This document shows, piece after piece, positions 52,944 to 62,524 of a stretch of 63,776 nucleotides of DNA. Each line of letters opens with the position of its first letter. Positions within the stretch are counted from its first letter, which is position 1. Below the pieces are notes generated by a model. That model saw only the letters and a program-made list of their open reading frames with translations. It was not told where the DNA came from and did not search any database. Where the stretch lies: the NCBI RefSeq assembly GCF_001279005.1, contig NZ_LGCN01000222.1, positions 1-63,776 of the forward strand. The letters are read 5' to 3'. The DNA comes from Streptomyces caelestis. Lineage in GTDB: Bacteria > Actinomycetota > Actinomycetes > Streptomycetales > Streptomycetaceae. The position numbers and the translations under genes were made by a program.

Positions 52944-53714
52944 ATGCCCACGCCCGTACCCCCCACCGTCGATTTCGAGGCCGTCTTCCTCGGTTCGCCC
53001 GCCCCCATGGTGATCCTGCACACCGATCTGCGGATCCAGAACGTGAATCACGCCTACGAGCGGGCCACACGGCGGGAACGGGACGAGTTGACAGGCCTGC
53101 ACATGTTCGAGGCGTTCCCGGACAACCCGCACGACCCCCGCGCGGACGGTGTGGCGAGACTCGGCGTGTCGCTGCGGCGCGTCATGCGGGACGGCGCGCC
53201 CGACACCATGCACATCCAGAAGTACGACATACCGTGGAAGAACTCTCCCACCGGTTTCACGGAGAAGTTCTGGAGCCCGGTCAACAGCCCGCTCCTCGAC
53301 CCCGAGGGTGCCCTGGTGGGGATCGTGCACCACGTGGAGGACGTGACCGCCGTCCACAGGGAGCTGCGGAGGATCCGCCGGGCCTACGAACGCACCGAGA
53401 CGCCCACGGCCCACGACGCCGAGGCCCAGAGCCTGTTCGTGCGCTACCTCGCCCACGCCGACGAGGAACGCGACCGGCTGGAACGCCTGGAGAACGAGGT
53501 CGATCAGCTGCGCCGGGCGCTCACGTCGCGCGCGGTCATCGACCAGGCCATCGGGATCGTCCAGGCCGAGCGCCGGTGCGCTCCGGACGACGCCTTCCAG
53601 ATCCTGGTCGGGATCTCCCAGCGCACCAATGTCAAACTCCGCGAGATCGCGGCCGCACTCGTGCACCACGCGACCGCCGGGGACTCCGCTCCACTGCTGC
53701 CGACGACGTGGTGA
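52944..53714 (+). CDS. PAS-ANTAR RNA-binding regulator
   Basis: 256 residues from ATG at 52944 (the upstream frame is open but shows no conserved sequence). A PAS domain occupies about residues 10-130 (ILHTDLRIQNVNHAYERATRR... HHVEDVTAVHRELR), then a coiled-coil (DEERDRLERLENEVDQLRRAL), and a C-terminal ANTAR domain with IDQAIGIVQAERRCAPDDAFQIL. ANTAR proteins bind paired hairpins in nascent RNA and act on transcription termination. No cognate hairpin pair was identified nearby. The 359 bases before it hold no recognised gene. Confidence 0.88.
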   Translation: MPTPVPPTVDFEAVFLGSPAPMVILHTDLRIQNVNHAYERATRRERDELTGLHMFEAFPDNPHDPRADGVARLGVSLRRVMRDGAPDTMHIQKYDIPWKNSPTGFTEKFWSPVNSPLLDPEGALVGIVHHVEDVTAVHRELRRIRRAYERTETPTAHDAEAQSLFVRYLAHADEERDRLERLENEVDQLRRALTSRAVIDQAIGIVQAERRCAPDDAFQILVGISQRTNVKLREIAAALVHHATAGDSAPLLPTTW

Positions 53715-53773
53715 CGTCGCCGCCCGGTCCACCAGCGCGCGGGCCCCGGGCCCCGGCGGTCGCCGGGAACCTG

Positions 53774-54052
53774 TCACACGCCCGGTTCGCCCACCATGTC
53801 GGTGCGGATCCGCGCGAGGTCGCGCAGGTCACGGTCGGTCGGCGCCGCGCCCGGCCGGTCCGGCGGTTCCCGCTCCCCGAGCGCCACGAGGGCTCCCTGC
53901 GGGCCGCCCTCCTCGCCTGAGGGACGACCGCCGGCCACCCGGGCCCTGCCCTCCGGCAGCGCGAGCGTGACGCCGCCGCCCCCCGGCGTCCCGGAGTTTC
54001 CTGCCACGGGCTTCGTCGATCGTCTGCCGCCTCCGGCGGCGGTCCGGCACAT
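53774..54052 (-). CDS. Small hypothetical protein
   Basis: 92 codons from ATG at 54052, convergent with the PAS-ANTAR gene. The C-terminal third (PTDRDLRDLARIRTDMVGEP) has about 90 percent G/C at third positions and protein-like composition; the N-terminal part is Gly/Pro-rich and less convincing. No recognised family. The ribosome site is weak, so the start is uncertain. Confidence 0.4.
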   Translation of the reverse strand: MCRTAAGGGRRSTKPVAGNSGTPGGGGVTLALPEGRARVAGGRPSGEEGGPQGALVALGEREPPDRPGAAPTDRDLRDLARIRTDMVGEPGV

Positions 54053-54249
54053 GGGCGCGGACGGCGAGCGCCCCTGACCGGCGATCGAAACCGCTCGGCG
54101 ACTCGAACCGGACGGGAAGGGGACTCGTGCAGCGGGCCGACGGCGAACCGCTCGCGCGTCGCACCGCCCCGGTCCACACCGGCGGACGGCGTGCGTTCGG
54201 CGTGGTGTCCGGCGGTCCTGGTACGACGCACGGCGCAGGAAGGAACCTC

Positions 54250-54558
54250 ATGACCCGCGTGAAGCAGTACGCCGTAGCCGCCACCGGGCAGTGGACGGAC
54301 CGGGAGGAGGGCCGCCGCCGGCTGCCCGCGGGCGAGGTGCACGCCTGGGAACCGGGCCTGAACCAGACCGTGTGCGGGCTGTCCCTGAGCCGCTCGGAAC
54401 TGATCCGCTTCTCGCACGTGGTCTGGCAGGACACCTTTCCCGAATCCGGCGGCGCGGCGGACCGCGTCCGGCGCGTGTGCCCCCGCTGCGCCTCCGTGGC
54501 AGGACGCCGCGGCAGCGACGCCCGTCCCCGGTGGCACCGCACGAACCCCCGACCGTGA
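54250..54558 (+). CDS. Small conserved-looking protein with a Cys pair
   Basis: 102 residues from ATG at 54250, with a strong AGGAAGG site. Contains WEPGLNQTVCGLSLSRSEL, FSHVVWQDTFPESG and a C-terminal VCPRCAS. The paired cysteines could bind metal. No function recognised; resembles short proteins common in Streptomyces genomes. Not in an operon with its neighbours. Confidence 0.65.
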   Translation: MTRVKQYAVAATGQWTDREEGRRRLPAGEVHAWEPGLNQTVCGLSLSRSELIRFSHVVWQDTFPESGGAADRVRRVCPRCASVAGRRGSDARPRWHRTNPRP

Positions 54559-54776
54559 GCGGCCGGGCGGGAGAGCCGTCCGGCCGCGGCACCGCACGGG
54601 CAGGAGCCCGGGGCCGATCCGTCGGCCACGCCCCCTGCGTCCGAAGCCGTGCCTCCGCCGGAGCCGTCGGCCGTGTGTGACGTCCTCCGTTCCCCGCCGC
54701 GGCCGGGACCGGCCCATGACCTGCATGGAAGACGCCGGACGGGGCAACTGGTCTGCCTGGGACTTGGAGGATGCGG

Positions 54777-55346
54777 ATGACCATGACGGAGCAGCCGGTC
54801 AAGACGGCGGGGGACGACACCGCCTGCTGCGCGCGCCACGACGGCCACGGTCCGGGACCCGGTGCCGAAGCGCCGGAAACAGCGCGTGAGCGGGTCAACC
54901 GACGCTGGAACGAGATCCTGCAGGAGACGCGGGTCACTCAGACGGGCGTGCAGATCCTCTTCGGGTTCCTGCTCAGCGTGGCCTTCACCCCGCTGTTCCG
55001 GGAGCTGGAGACGTTCGACCGCGTCGTCTACGTCATCACCGTGGTGCTCGGCGCGGCCGCCACGGGATCGCTCATAGCCCCCGTCTCCATCCACCGGCTC
55101 CTGTCCGGCCAGCGTATGAAGGACGAGGTGGTGGAGGCCGCCGGCCGCCTGATGATGTGCGGCATGGTCCTCCTCGCGCTGACCATCGGCTGCACGCTCC
55201 TGCTGATCCTCCGTGTCGTGGTCCCCGGCGTCCTCGCCGAAGCGCTCGCCGTCGGGGTCATGCTGTGGTTCGGCCTCTGCTGGTACGTGCTGCCGCTGCG
55301 GCTACGGCGTCGCGCCGCCCGGCGTTCCGTCGCCGACGACGCGTAG
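54777..55346 (+). CDS. Four-helix membrane protein, DUF6328-like
   Basis: 189 residues; ATG at 54777 is six bases after GGAGG (ATGs at 54771 and 54783 are alternatives). A soluble, Cys/Gly/Pro-rich head of 40 residues is followed by RVNRRWNEILQETRVTQTGVQILFGFLLSVAF, then about four membrane helices. The RVTQTGVQILFGFLL opening is what I recall of the DUF6328 family. Function unknown. Confidence 0.8.
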   Translation: MTMTEQPVKTAGDDTACCARHDGHGPGPGAEAPETARERVNRRWNEILQETRVTQTGVQILFGFLLSVAFTPLFRELETFDRVVYVITVVLGAAATGSLIAPVSIHRLLSGQRMKDEVVEAAGRLMMCGMVLLALTIGCTLLLILRVVVPGVLAEALAVGVMLWFGLCWYVLPLRLRRRAARRSVADDA

Positions 55347-55497
55347 CGCGCCCGGACGCCATCGCCGTGGCCGGCTGCGACGGGCGGGGCGCCGGAGTCC
55401 GCCTCACGCCGGCGGCGCCCACCGTCCTGAAGGGCGGGTGAGGCGCGCCCACGAAGCCGACCGCGCCACCGCCGCACCCGGCCGGGAACCGGCCCGG

Positions 55498-57417
55498 TCA
55501 CGCGGGTCCGGGGCCCGTGCGGGCCTGCGGCGACGCCTCCCGGCCCCGGCCCGACGCCGGTTCGGGCGGTCCCGGCAGCCCGGCGAGACCGGCTGCCGGT
55601 GGATCGTCGCCGGGGGCCGGGCCGGCGCTCTCGCCGAGGAAGCCGCCCGACTGGTGCCGCCACAGCTTGGCGTAGGCGCCGTCCGCGGCGAGCAGTTCCC
55701 CGTGGGCGCCCTGCTCGACGACGCGTCCCCGGTCGAGGACGACGAGCCGGTCCATGCCGGCGACGGTGCTCAGGCGGTGGGCGACGACGAGGGCCGTACG
55801 TCCGTCCATCAGCCGCCACAGGGCGTCCTGGACGAGGATCTCGCTCTCCGAGTCCAGCGCGCTGGTCGCCTCGTCGAGCAACAGGATCGGGGCGTCGCGG
55901 AGGACCGCCCTGGCGAGGGCGACCCGTTGGCGCTGACCGCCCGACAGCTTCACTCCCCTCTCCCCCACCAGGGTGGCGAAGCCCTCGGGGAGCTGCTCGG
56001 CGAACTCCGTGACGTGTGCGGCCTCGGCCGCCGCGCGGATCTCCGCGTCGGTGGCGCCGGGCCGGGCGAAGGCGATGTTGTCCCGCAGGCTGCGGTGGAA
56101 CATCGCGGGTTCCTGCGGAACGTAGGCGATCAGTGAGCGCAGGTCGGCCTGGCGCAGCCGGCTGATGTCCTGACCGCCGATCAGGATGCGTCCGCCGTCG
56201 ACGTCCGACATCCGCAGCAGGAGTCGGGTGAGGGTGGTCTTGCCGCCGCCGGACCTGCCGACCAGGCCGATCCGCGCGCCGCCGGGCACGTCCAGGTCGA
56301 GGCCCTCGAAGATCGGCTTCGCGCCCTCGTGCGCGAAGGTCACCGCCTCGAACCGGACGCCGGTGTCCTGCGGCGCGAGCGGTTCGGGTTCCGGCGGATC
56401 GAGCACGGTGGGCGGGTCCAGCAGCAGCTCCGTGAACTGCGCGGCTTCGGTCATCGAGCTCTCCAGACGCCGGTAGATCTGGTTGAACTCGAACATGATC
56501 TGGGTCGCGTTGGAGTAGTAGGTGAAGGCGACGACGATCTCCTCCACTCCCTGGCCCGGGCCGCCGAAGGCGACGGCGACCAACAGGCCCAGCACGTTGG
56601 TCAGCACGGACATGGGGGCGACCAGGGTGTCGACGCGCAGGTTGCCGTAGTCCCACGACCTCAGCGTCAGGCGCCGGGAGTCCGCGACCCGGCTGCGGTG
56701 CTCGTCGGCCTCCCGCCGCTCGGCCGCGAACGCCCGGATGGTCTCCATGTTCGTGAGGCTGTCGGCGACGTGGCCGGAGACCCGGGCGATCGCCGCCTCA
56801 CGGTCGTGGACGAGCGCCTGACGGCGACGGATGAGGGGTGCGGCGCCCAGCACGGTCAGCGCGATCATCAGGAGGAGACCGGCGACGAGCAGCGGTTCGT
56901 AGTGCCAGAGGACGACGGCGCCGAAGGCCAGCGGCACGAGGCTGCCCACGATCCGGTACGTCATCGTGTCGACGAAGTCCTCGAAGCGCCTGCCGAAGCT
57001 CAGCACCCGTTTGGTCAGGGAGCCGGAGAAGTTGTCGTGGAAGAACGCGGCGTCCTTGGCGAGGAGTTCGTCCATGCCGAGCACGTACAGGTGCTCCATG
57101 CCGAGGGCGCCCACTCGGTTCAGGCAGTGCTGCCCGATCCGCCACACGGCCTCGGCGAGCAGCAGCGCCGCGCCGAAGCCCAGCACGTAGGGCAGCGCCG
57201 GGGCGAGGGCGAGACCGTCGTCGTCGGCGGCCTGCCCCGCCAGTTTCGCGACCAGCAGGGGGGCGACGTAGCGGATGCCGATGTTGCCCACGGCCGGCAG
57301 CAGCATGGCGGGCAGGGCCAGCCGTCGCAGTCGTGACAGTTCCCGGCCGTAGAGGCGCAGCGCGAGAACGACCGCGCTCCTGCCCGGCGCCTGCGCCCGC
57401 GTATCTGTTGTCGCCAT
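55498..57417 (-). CDS. ABC exporter, fused permease and ATPase
   Basis: 639 residues from ATG at 57417 (GGGAG upstream). Six membrane segments in the first 310 residues, then an ATPase with Walker A GRSGGGKTT, signature LSGGQRQRVALARA, Walker B ILLLDEATSALD and the His of VAHRLST. Homodimeric or heterodimeric type IV exporter (multidrug/lipid/peptide type). The C-terminal 45 residues are Pro/Gly-rich. No partner exporter gene is adjacent. Substrate unknown. Confidence 0.92.
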   Translation of the reverse strand: MATTDTRAQAPGRSAVVLALRLYGRELSRLRRLALPAMLLPAVGNIGIRYVAPLLVAKLAGQAADDDGLALAPALPYVLGFGAALLLAEAVWRIGQHCLNRVGALGMEHLYVLGMDELLAKDAAFFHDNFSGSLTKRVLSFGRRFEDFVDTMTYRIVGSLVPLAFGAVVLWHYEPLLVAGLLLMIALTVLGAAPLIRRRQALVHDREAAIARVSGHVADSLTNMETIRAFAAERREADEHRSRVADSRRLTLRSWDYGNLRVDTLVAPMSVLTNVLGLLVAVAFGGPGQGVEEIVVAFTYYSNATQIMFEFNQIYRRLESSMTEAAQFTELLLDPPTVLDPPEPEPLAPQDTGVRFEAVTFAHEGAKPIFEGLDLDVPGGARIGLVGRSGGGKTTLTRLLLRMSDVDGGRILIGGQDISRLRQADLRSLIAYVPQEPAMFHRSLRDNIAFARPGATDAEIRAAAEAAHVTEFAEQLPEGFATLVGERGVKLSGGQRQRVALARAVLRDAPILLLDEATSALDSESEILVQDALWRLMDGRTALVVAHRLSTVAGMDRLVVLDRGRVVEQGAHGELLAADGAYAKLWRHQSGGFLGESAGPAPGDDPPAAGLAGLPGPPEPASGRGREASPQARTGPGPA

Positions 57418-57985
57418 CACACTCCCGGAGGTCGGCACTCGGAAGTCTTCCGTCGAACGAGGGCGCCGGTCCAGGCATTTACCACGTACGGGCGACAACC
57501 GGACACCGGGAGCGGGGCCGTCGGGTGGGCCGGGAGGAGTCGGCGAACACGGTGCGCGCCCTCTTCGGCGACGACGCCCGCACCGTCGAGCCGCAGACCG
57601 CCGGCGAGGGCATGAGCGGGGTCCCCCGGGCGTCCGGGGCGCCGTTCACGTACGGGGCGATCGGCGGCGCCGCCCCGGAACGCCACGCCGAGGCCGTGAG
57701 GAACGCCACCGTCTCCGAGGACGTCCCGGTCCGGCCGCGGCGCCGGTTCCGCCCCCGTCCTCCAGCCGACGCCGGACACCGGGGTCGCCGTGATGACGGT
57801 GGCCGCCCCGGCCCGGCGGCCGAGCCGGGGCGGCGGAAGGCACGGCCGGGCCTTCGGGCCCGGTCCGCGCCTGTCCCCGTCCCTGGCCTTCCCATGACCC
57901 GAACGGCGCAACGAACCGTCACCCCGGGTGCCCGGGCCCGGACGGAACGCGACGATCGGTCGGGGGGTGACCGGAAAGGACACCT
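57418..57985. other. Intergenic region with no recognised gene
   Basis: 568 bases between the divergent ABC exporter and sugar dehydrogenase genes. Frames on both strands lack family features and consistent coding bias. Promoters of both genes must lie here but I could not identify clear -35/-10 pairs. Confidence 0.4.
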
Positions 57986-59470
57986 ATGCACCGCATACCG
58001 CGCGGGTCTCTGGCCGCTCTGATCGCCCTGGCTCTCGGCGCGGCGCTCACCGCCGCCGTCACCGGCGGGAACCCCTCCGGAGGAAGGGGCACCGGCACGC
58101 CCGCCCCCGCCGAGGCGGCGCGGGCCGCCTCCGGCACGTTCTCCAAGCGCGTCGTGGCCGCCTGCCTCGGCGACCCCCACGAGATCGTCCGGGCGCCCGA
58201 CGGAGCCCTGTGGGGCACCGAGAAGAGCGGCAGGAAGGTCACCCGCGTGGACCCGGCGTCCGGCGCCAAGCCCACCCTGCTCGGCCTGCCGCAGGCCGTC
58301 CACGGCGAGGGCGGGCAGGACGGCGTGCTCGGCATGGCCGTCGAGCGGCGCGAGGACGGCGGGGCGTACGCGTACATCGCCTACAGCTACGACATCGATC
58401 CCGCCCCGGCCGTGCGGGCCCGCACCAGGATCGAGCGCTGCACCCACGACGCCGGCCGCGAGCGGCTGCACAGCCCGAAGGCCGTCATCGCCGGCATGCC
58501 GTCCGGCAACGACCACCAGTCGGCGCGGCTGCGCCCGGGCCCGGACGGCAAGCTGTACCACACCATCGGCGACCAGGGCGTGAACCGGTTCGGCGACTTC
58601 TGCCGGTCCAGCTACGCCGTGCGGCTGCCCACCGCCCACGAGGTGGAGGGCCGGGACCGGACCGCCTACCGGGGCAAGACCCTGCGGCTGAACACCGACG
58701 GCTCCGTCCCCGCGGACAATCCGGTCCTCGACGGCGTGCGCAGCCACGTCCACACCTACGGGCACCGCAACGCGCGGGGCCTGGCCTTCGGCCCCGACGG
58801 CACGCTCCACTCGAACGAGCAGGGCCCGAAGACCGACGACGAGATCAACATCCTGCGCGGGGGCGCCGACTACGGCTGGCCGGACGTCTCGGGCCACCGC
58901 GACGACAAGGCGTACGTGTACGCCGACTGGTCCGCGTCGTGGCCGACGCCGTGCGACGAGCCGACCCTCAGCGACTTCGAGATCCCCGCGTCGGTCCCGG
59001 TGCAGCGGGAGTCCGACTTCACCGGGCCCTTCGTACGGCCGATCCACACCTTCGGCGCCGTCGGCTCGAACTTCGACTTCCAGGACCCCAGGTGCGCCCG
59101 GGGCGAGAGGTGGTCGGTGTGCCGGCCCACCATCGCGCCCTCGAGCTCCGAGCACTACGGGACGTCCAGGAAGTCCGCCGACGCCACCGGTGAGGGCCTG
59201 CCCGGCCGGGACGACTCCCTGGTGATGACCATCCTCGAGGACGGCACCGTCTACCGCATCGACCTCGCCCCGGACGGCCAGGACGTCAGCGGGATCACCG
59301 AGCTCATCACGGAGGAGAACCGCTTCCGCGACACGGAGTTCAGCGCCGACGGCATGTCCCTCTTCGTCGCGACCGACTCCGCCGGTCCCGTCCGTGACGA
59401 GCGGGGCGCCCCGTCCACCGGCCCCCTGGAGAACCCGGGAGCGATCATCGAGTACCGCTTCCAGGGCTGA
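57986..59470 (+). CDS. Secreted PQQ-type soluble sugar dehydrogenase
   Basis: 494 residues from ATG at 57986 (GGAAAGG upstream). Signal peptide with a long Ala/Leu core and no lipobox. Glucose/sorbosone dehydrogenase beta-propeller family: DPHEIVRAPDGALWGTEKSGRKV, DGVLGMAV, the HQS segment (NDHQSARLRPGPDGKLY), GHRNARGLAFGPDG and EINILRGGADYGWP. Such enzymes oxidise aldoses extracellularly with PQQ as cofactor. No pqq genes are in the window. Stands alone ahead of the NhaA gene. Confidence 0.9.
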   Translation: MHRIPRGSLAALIALALGAALTAAVTGGNPSGGRGTGTPAPAEAARAASGTFSKRVVAACLGDPHEIVRAPDGALWGTEKSGRKVTRVDPASGAKPTLLGLPQAVHGEGGQDGVLGMAVERREDGGAYAYIAYSYDIDPAPAVRARTRIERCTHDAGRERLHSPKAVIAGMPSGNDHQSARLRPGPDGKLYHTIGDQGVNRFGDFCRSSYAVRLPTAHEVEGRDRTAYRGKTLRLNTDGSVPADNPVLDGVRSHVHTYGHRNARGLAFGPDGTLHSNEQGPKTDDEINILRGGADYGWPDVSGHRDDKAYVYADWSASWPTPCDEPTLSDFEIPASVPVQRESDFTGPFVRPIHTFGAVGSNFDFQDPRCARGERWSVCRPTIAPSSSEHYGTSRKSADATGEGLPGRDDSLVMTILEDGTVYRIDLAPDGQDVSGITELITEENRFRDTEFSADGMSLFVATDSAGPVRDERGAPSTGPLENPGAIIEYRFQG

Positions 59471-59545
59471 GACGCCGCCGAGGGGCGAGGGCCGACGGCC
59501 CTCGCCCCGCCCCGGACGGAGCAGCCGGCCAGGAAGGGGGACCCC

Positions 59546-61423
59546 GTGAAACGCACGAAGAACGAGCCGCCCGCCCAGACCAGGGCCCGGCGGCGTTCGC
59601 TGGCGGCCCAGCTCGCCGATCCGGTACGCACCTACCTGGCCACCGAAGCGGGCAGCGCCGGGCTGCTCCTGGCGGCCGTCGTGGTGGCCCTGGGATGGGC
59701 CAACTCGCCCTGGTCCGGGGGGTACGAGTCGCTCTGGGCGACCGAGGCGTCCGTGTCGCTCGGCGACGCCGAACTCTCCATGGACCTGAAGCACTGGGTG
59801 AGCGACGGCCTGATGGCCCTCTTCTTCTTCGTCGTCGGCCTGGAGGTCCGCTACGAGGCCTCGGTCGGCTCACTGGCCGGCCGCCGCCGCGTTCTGCTCC
59901 CGGCCGCGGCCGGTGTCGGCGGCATGGTCGTTCCGGCGGTGTTCTACCTGGCGATCGCCCCCTGGGGCGAGGCCGCCGGCGGCTGGGGCACGGTCATCGG
60001 CACCGACACGGCCTTCATGCTCGGGGCGCTCGCCGTGGTGGGGCCCCGGTTCGTCACCCAGCTGCGTGTCTTCCTGCTGGCCGTCACCGTCATCGACGAC
60101 ATCGTGGCCGTCAGCGTGATCGGCCTGGTCTACTCGGACACGGTCCACCCGCTGCCGCTGCTGGCGGCACTCGCCCTCGGCGCGGTCCTCGCCGCGCTGA
60201 CCCCGCTGGGCGCCTGGCGCGCGGCGCCGTACCTCCTCGTCGTGCTCGCGCTGTGGCTCGCCACCCTCGCGTCCGGTCTCCACGCCTCCATCGCCGGCAT
60301 GCTCGGCGGTCTCCTCATCCCCGCCCACGCCCCCGCGCCCGAGGCCGTGGACCGCGCCACCCGGCTCGCCCGCGCCTTCCGCCAGTCGCCCCGCGCCGAC
60401 GTGGGGCTGTCGGCACGCCTGGGGCTGCAACGGGCGGTCTCGGTCAACGAGCGGCTGCAGCTGATGCTGCACCCCTGGGCGAGCTATGTGGTCGTCCCGC
60501 TGTTCGCCCTGGCCAACGCCGGCATCGACCTGCGCGGGGGCGTCCTGGGCAGCGCCCTGTCCTCCCGGCTCACCTGGGCCGTCGTCGTCGGCCTCGTGGC
60601 CGGGAAGCTCCTGGGCGTGTGGGGCGGGGCCCGGCTCGGCACCCGCCTCCGCCTCGGGGGGCTCCCCCAGGGAGTGGGCCCGGGACACGTCGTGGGCGGT
60701 GCCGTGCTGTCCGGGATCGGCTTCACCGTCTCCCTGCTGATCGCCGGTCTCGCCTTCGACGACCCGGCCCTGCGCGACCGGGCGGTCGTCGGTGTCCTGC
60801 TGGCCGCCGTGTTCGCCACCGCCCTGGGGTGGCTCGCGTTCCACCTCGCCGCCGTCCTGCGCGGCGAGACGGACGCCGACCTGCCCCGGGTCCTCGACCG
60901 CCCGGTCGACCCGGCCAGGGACCACATCGTCGGCCCCGTGGACGCGCCCCTCACCCTGGTGGAGTACGGCGACTTCGAATGCCCCTACTGCGCCCGCGCC
61001 ACCGGCGTCACCAGGGAGCTGCGGGAGCGCTTCGGCGACCGGTTCCGTTACGTCTTCCGGCACCTGCCGCTCCCCGACGTCCACCCGCACGCCGTGCTCG
61101 CCTCCCGGGCCGCCGTCGCCGCCGCCGCGCAGGGACGCTTCTGGCAGATGCACGACCTGCTGTACGAGCACCAGGACCGGCTGGAGTTCGAGGACATCGC
61201 CGCGTACGCCATCGAGATCGGGCTCGACATCGAACGGTTCCTCGAGGACATCGACGACGAGGGGACCGCCGAGCGGGTGCGGGCCGACGCGGCCGGCGCC
61301 GAGGCCAGTGGCGCCCGCGGCACGCCGACCTTCTTCGTCGGCGACCGGCGGCACACCGGCCCGTACGACGCGCAGACGCTCGCCGGCGAGCTGGAGGAGT
61401 CCGAGGCCCGCGCCTCCCCCTAG
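59546..61423 (+). CDS. nhaA: NhaA Na+/H+ antiporter fused to a DsbA-like thioredoxin domain
   Basis: 625 residues from ATG-type GTG at 59546. Residues about 20-435 are NhaA: twelve or so helices including [51 protein letters not shown] (the ion-binding Asp pair) and [16 protein letters not shown]. Residues about 455-620 are a DsbA/FrnE-like thioredoxin fold with the active site ECPYCAR and the cis-Pro region GTPTFFV. The fusion is known in actinobacteria but its logic is unclear; the thioredoxin part is expected on one face of the membrane. Convergent with the sigma-factor gene. Confidence 0.93.
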   Translation: MKRTKNEPPAQTRARRRSLAAQLADPVRTYLATEAGSAGLLLAAVVVALGWANSPWSGGYESLWATEASVSLGDAELSMDLKHWVSDGLMALFFFVVGLEVRYEASVGSLAGRRRVLLPAAAGVGGMVVPAVFYLAIAPWGEAAGGWGTVIGTDTAFMLGALAVVGPRFVTQLRVFLLAVTVIDDIVAVSVIGLVYSDTVHPLPLLAALALGAVLAALTPLGAWRAAPYLLVVLALWLATLASGLHASIAGMLGGLLIPAHAPAPEAVDRATRLARAFRQSPRADVGLSARLGLQRAVSVNERLQLMLHPWASYVVVPLFALANAGIDLRGGVLGSALSSRLTWAVVVGLVAGKLLGVWGGARLGTRLRLGGLPQGVGPGHVVGGAVLSGIGFTVSLLIAGLAFDDPALRDRAVVGVLLAAVFATALGWLAFHLAAVLRGETDADLPRVLDRPVDPARDHIVGPVDAPLTLVEYGDFECPYCARATGVTRELRERFGDRFRYVFRHLPLPDVHPHAVLASRAAVAAAAQGRFWQMHDLLYEHQDRLEFEDIAAYAIEIGLDIERFLEDIDDEGTAERVRADAAGAEASGARGTPTFFVGDRRHTGPYDAQTLAGELEESEARASP

Positions 61424-61435
61424 GGCCTGCCGTCC

Positions 61436-62338
61436 TCACCGGCGCAGGCTGGTCTCCCGCCGCATGTACGACAGCTTCTCGGGGTTGCGGACGGCGTAGA
61501 GGCCGGTGATGAGGCCGTCGTCGACGCGCACCGCGAGGACGGTGTCGAGCGCGCCGTCGAGCCGGGCGATCAGGGCGGGGCTGCCGTTGACCTCCGCCGG
61601 CCGCAACGCCACCTCGGCGGTGATCCTGCCCAGCCCGCCCTGCAGCAGACGGGCCACCTTGTCCGCTCCCACGATCGGCCTGAGGACGGCCTGCTTGACA
61701 CCGCCGCCGTCGCCCAGGAGGACGACGTCCGGCGCCAGGACGTCGAGCAGGCCCTGCAGGTCGCCCGTCTCGACCGCCCGCCGGAAGGCGTCGAGGGCGT
61801 CCCGCGTCTCGGCCGGTGACACGGGCCCGCGCGGCCGGCGCGCCGCGACGTGCGCCCGCGCCCGGTGCGCGATCTGCCGGACCGCGGCCGGTCTCCTGTC
61901 GACGGCCTCGGCGATCTCGTCATACGCGAGGCCGAACACCTCGCGCAGCACGAACACCGCCCGCTCGGTGGGTGCGAGCGTCTCCAGCACCAGCAGCATC
62001 GCCATCGACACGCTGTCGGCGAGCTCGGCGTCCTCGGCCACGTCCGGCGCGGTGAGCAGCGGCTCGGGGAGCCAGGAGCCGACGTAGGACTCCTTGCGGC
62101 GGCCGAGCGTGCGCAGCCTGCTCAGCGCCTGGCGGGTGGTGATCCGCACGAGGTACGCCCGCCGGTCCCGCACCGTCTCGAGGTCGACGCCCGCCCAGCG
62201 CAGCCAGGTCTCCTGCAGCACGTCCTCGGCGTCGGCGGCCGAGCCGAGCATCTCGTAGGCGACGGTGAACAGCAGGTTGCGGTGGGCGACGAACGCCTCG
62301 GTCGCGTCGTCCGTGTGCTCTGTTCGCGTGATCTCCAC
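61436..62338 (-). CDS. sigJ: ECF41-type sigma factor (SigJ-like) with SnoaL-like domain
   Basis: 300 residues; GTG at 62338 follows GGGAG by six bases, rejecting the longer frame. Region 2 (FVAHRNLLFTVAYEMLGSAADAEDVLQETWLRW) and region 4 (LETLAPTERAVFVLREVFGLAYDEIAEAV) are complete. A C-terminal SnoaL-like extension of about 120 residues carries the ECF41 hallmarks WLPEPLL and GDGGGVKQA, which modulate activity in place of an anti-sigma factor. The usual partner (carboxymuconolactone decarboxylase/oxidoreductase/epimerase) is not adjacent. An ECF41-like promoter lies upstream at 62392-62419, so it probably drives its own expression. Confidence 0.93.
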   Translation of the reverse strand: MEITRTEHTDDATEAFVAHRNLLFTVAYEMLGSAADAEDVLQETWLRWAGVDLETVRDRRAYLVRITTRQALSRLRTLGRRKESYVGSWLPEPLLTAPDVAEDAELADSVSMAMLLVLETLAPTERAVFVLREVFGLAYDEIAEAVDRRPAAVRQIAHRARAHVAARRPRGPVSPAETRDALDAFRRAVETGDLQGLLDVLAPDVVLLGDGGGVKQAVLRPIVGADKVARLLQGGLGRITAEVALRPAEVNGSPALIARLDGALDTVLAVRVDDGLITGLYAVRNPEKLSYMRRETSLRR

Positions 62339-62391
62339 CGGCTGCTCCCGCCTGCTCGTCCTGCTCGTCCTGCACGGTCCCACGCACACAG

Positions 62392-62419
62392 GACGCCGGC
62401 CGCCGCGATTCTGTGACAG
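62392..62419 (-). promoter_or_regulatory. ECF41-type promoter of the sigma factor gene
   Basis: On the minus strand, TGTCACA (62419-62413) and CGTC (62395-62392) are separated by 17 bases. As I recall it, the ECF41 consensus is TGTCACA with CGTC about 16 bases away. The start codon is about 54 bases beyond the -10 element. Confidence 0.6.
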
Positions 62420-62524
62420 GTGCGGGGAGGGATCGTCCGGGACCGGCCGTCCGCCCCGGCGTCCGGCCGTGTCGCGACCGGGCGCCGGGGCGGACGCCGG
62501 CCGGGGGTCCCGGCCGGCGGTCCG

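Noticed and set aside
57479..59794. 771-codon minus-strand frame over the sugar dehydrogenase
   Set aside because: Antiframe of a well-supported PQQ-type dehydrogenase with a signal peptide and family motifs.
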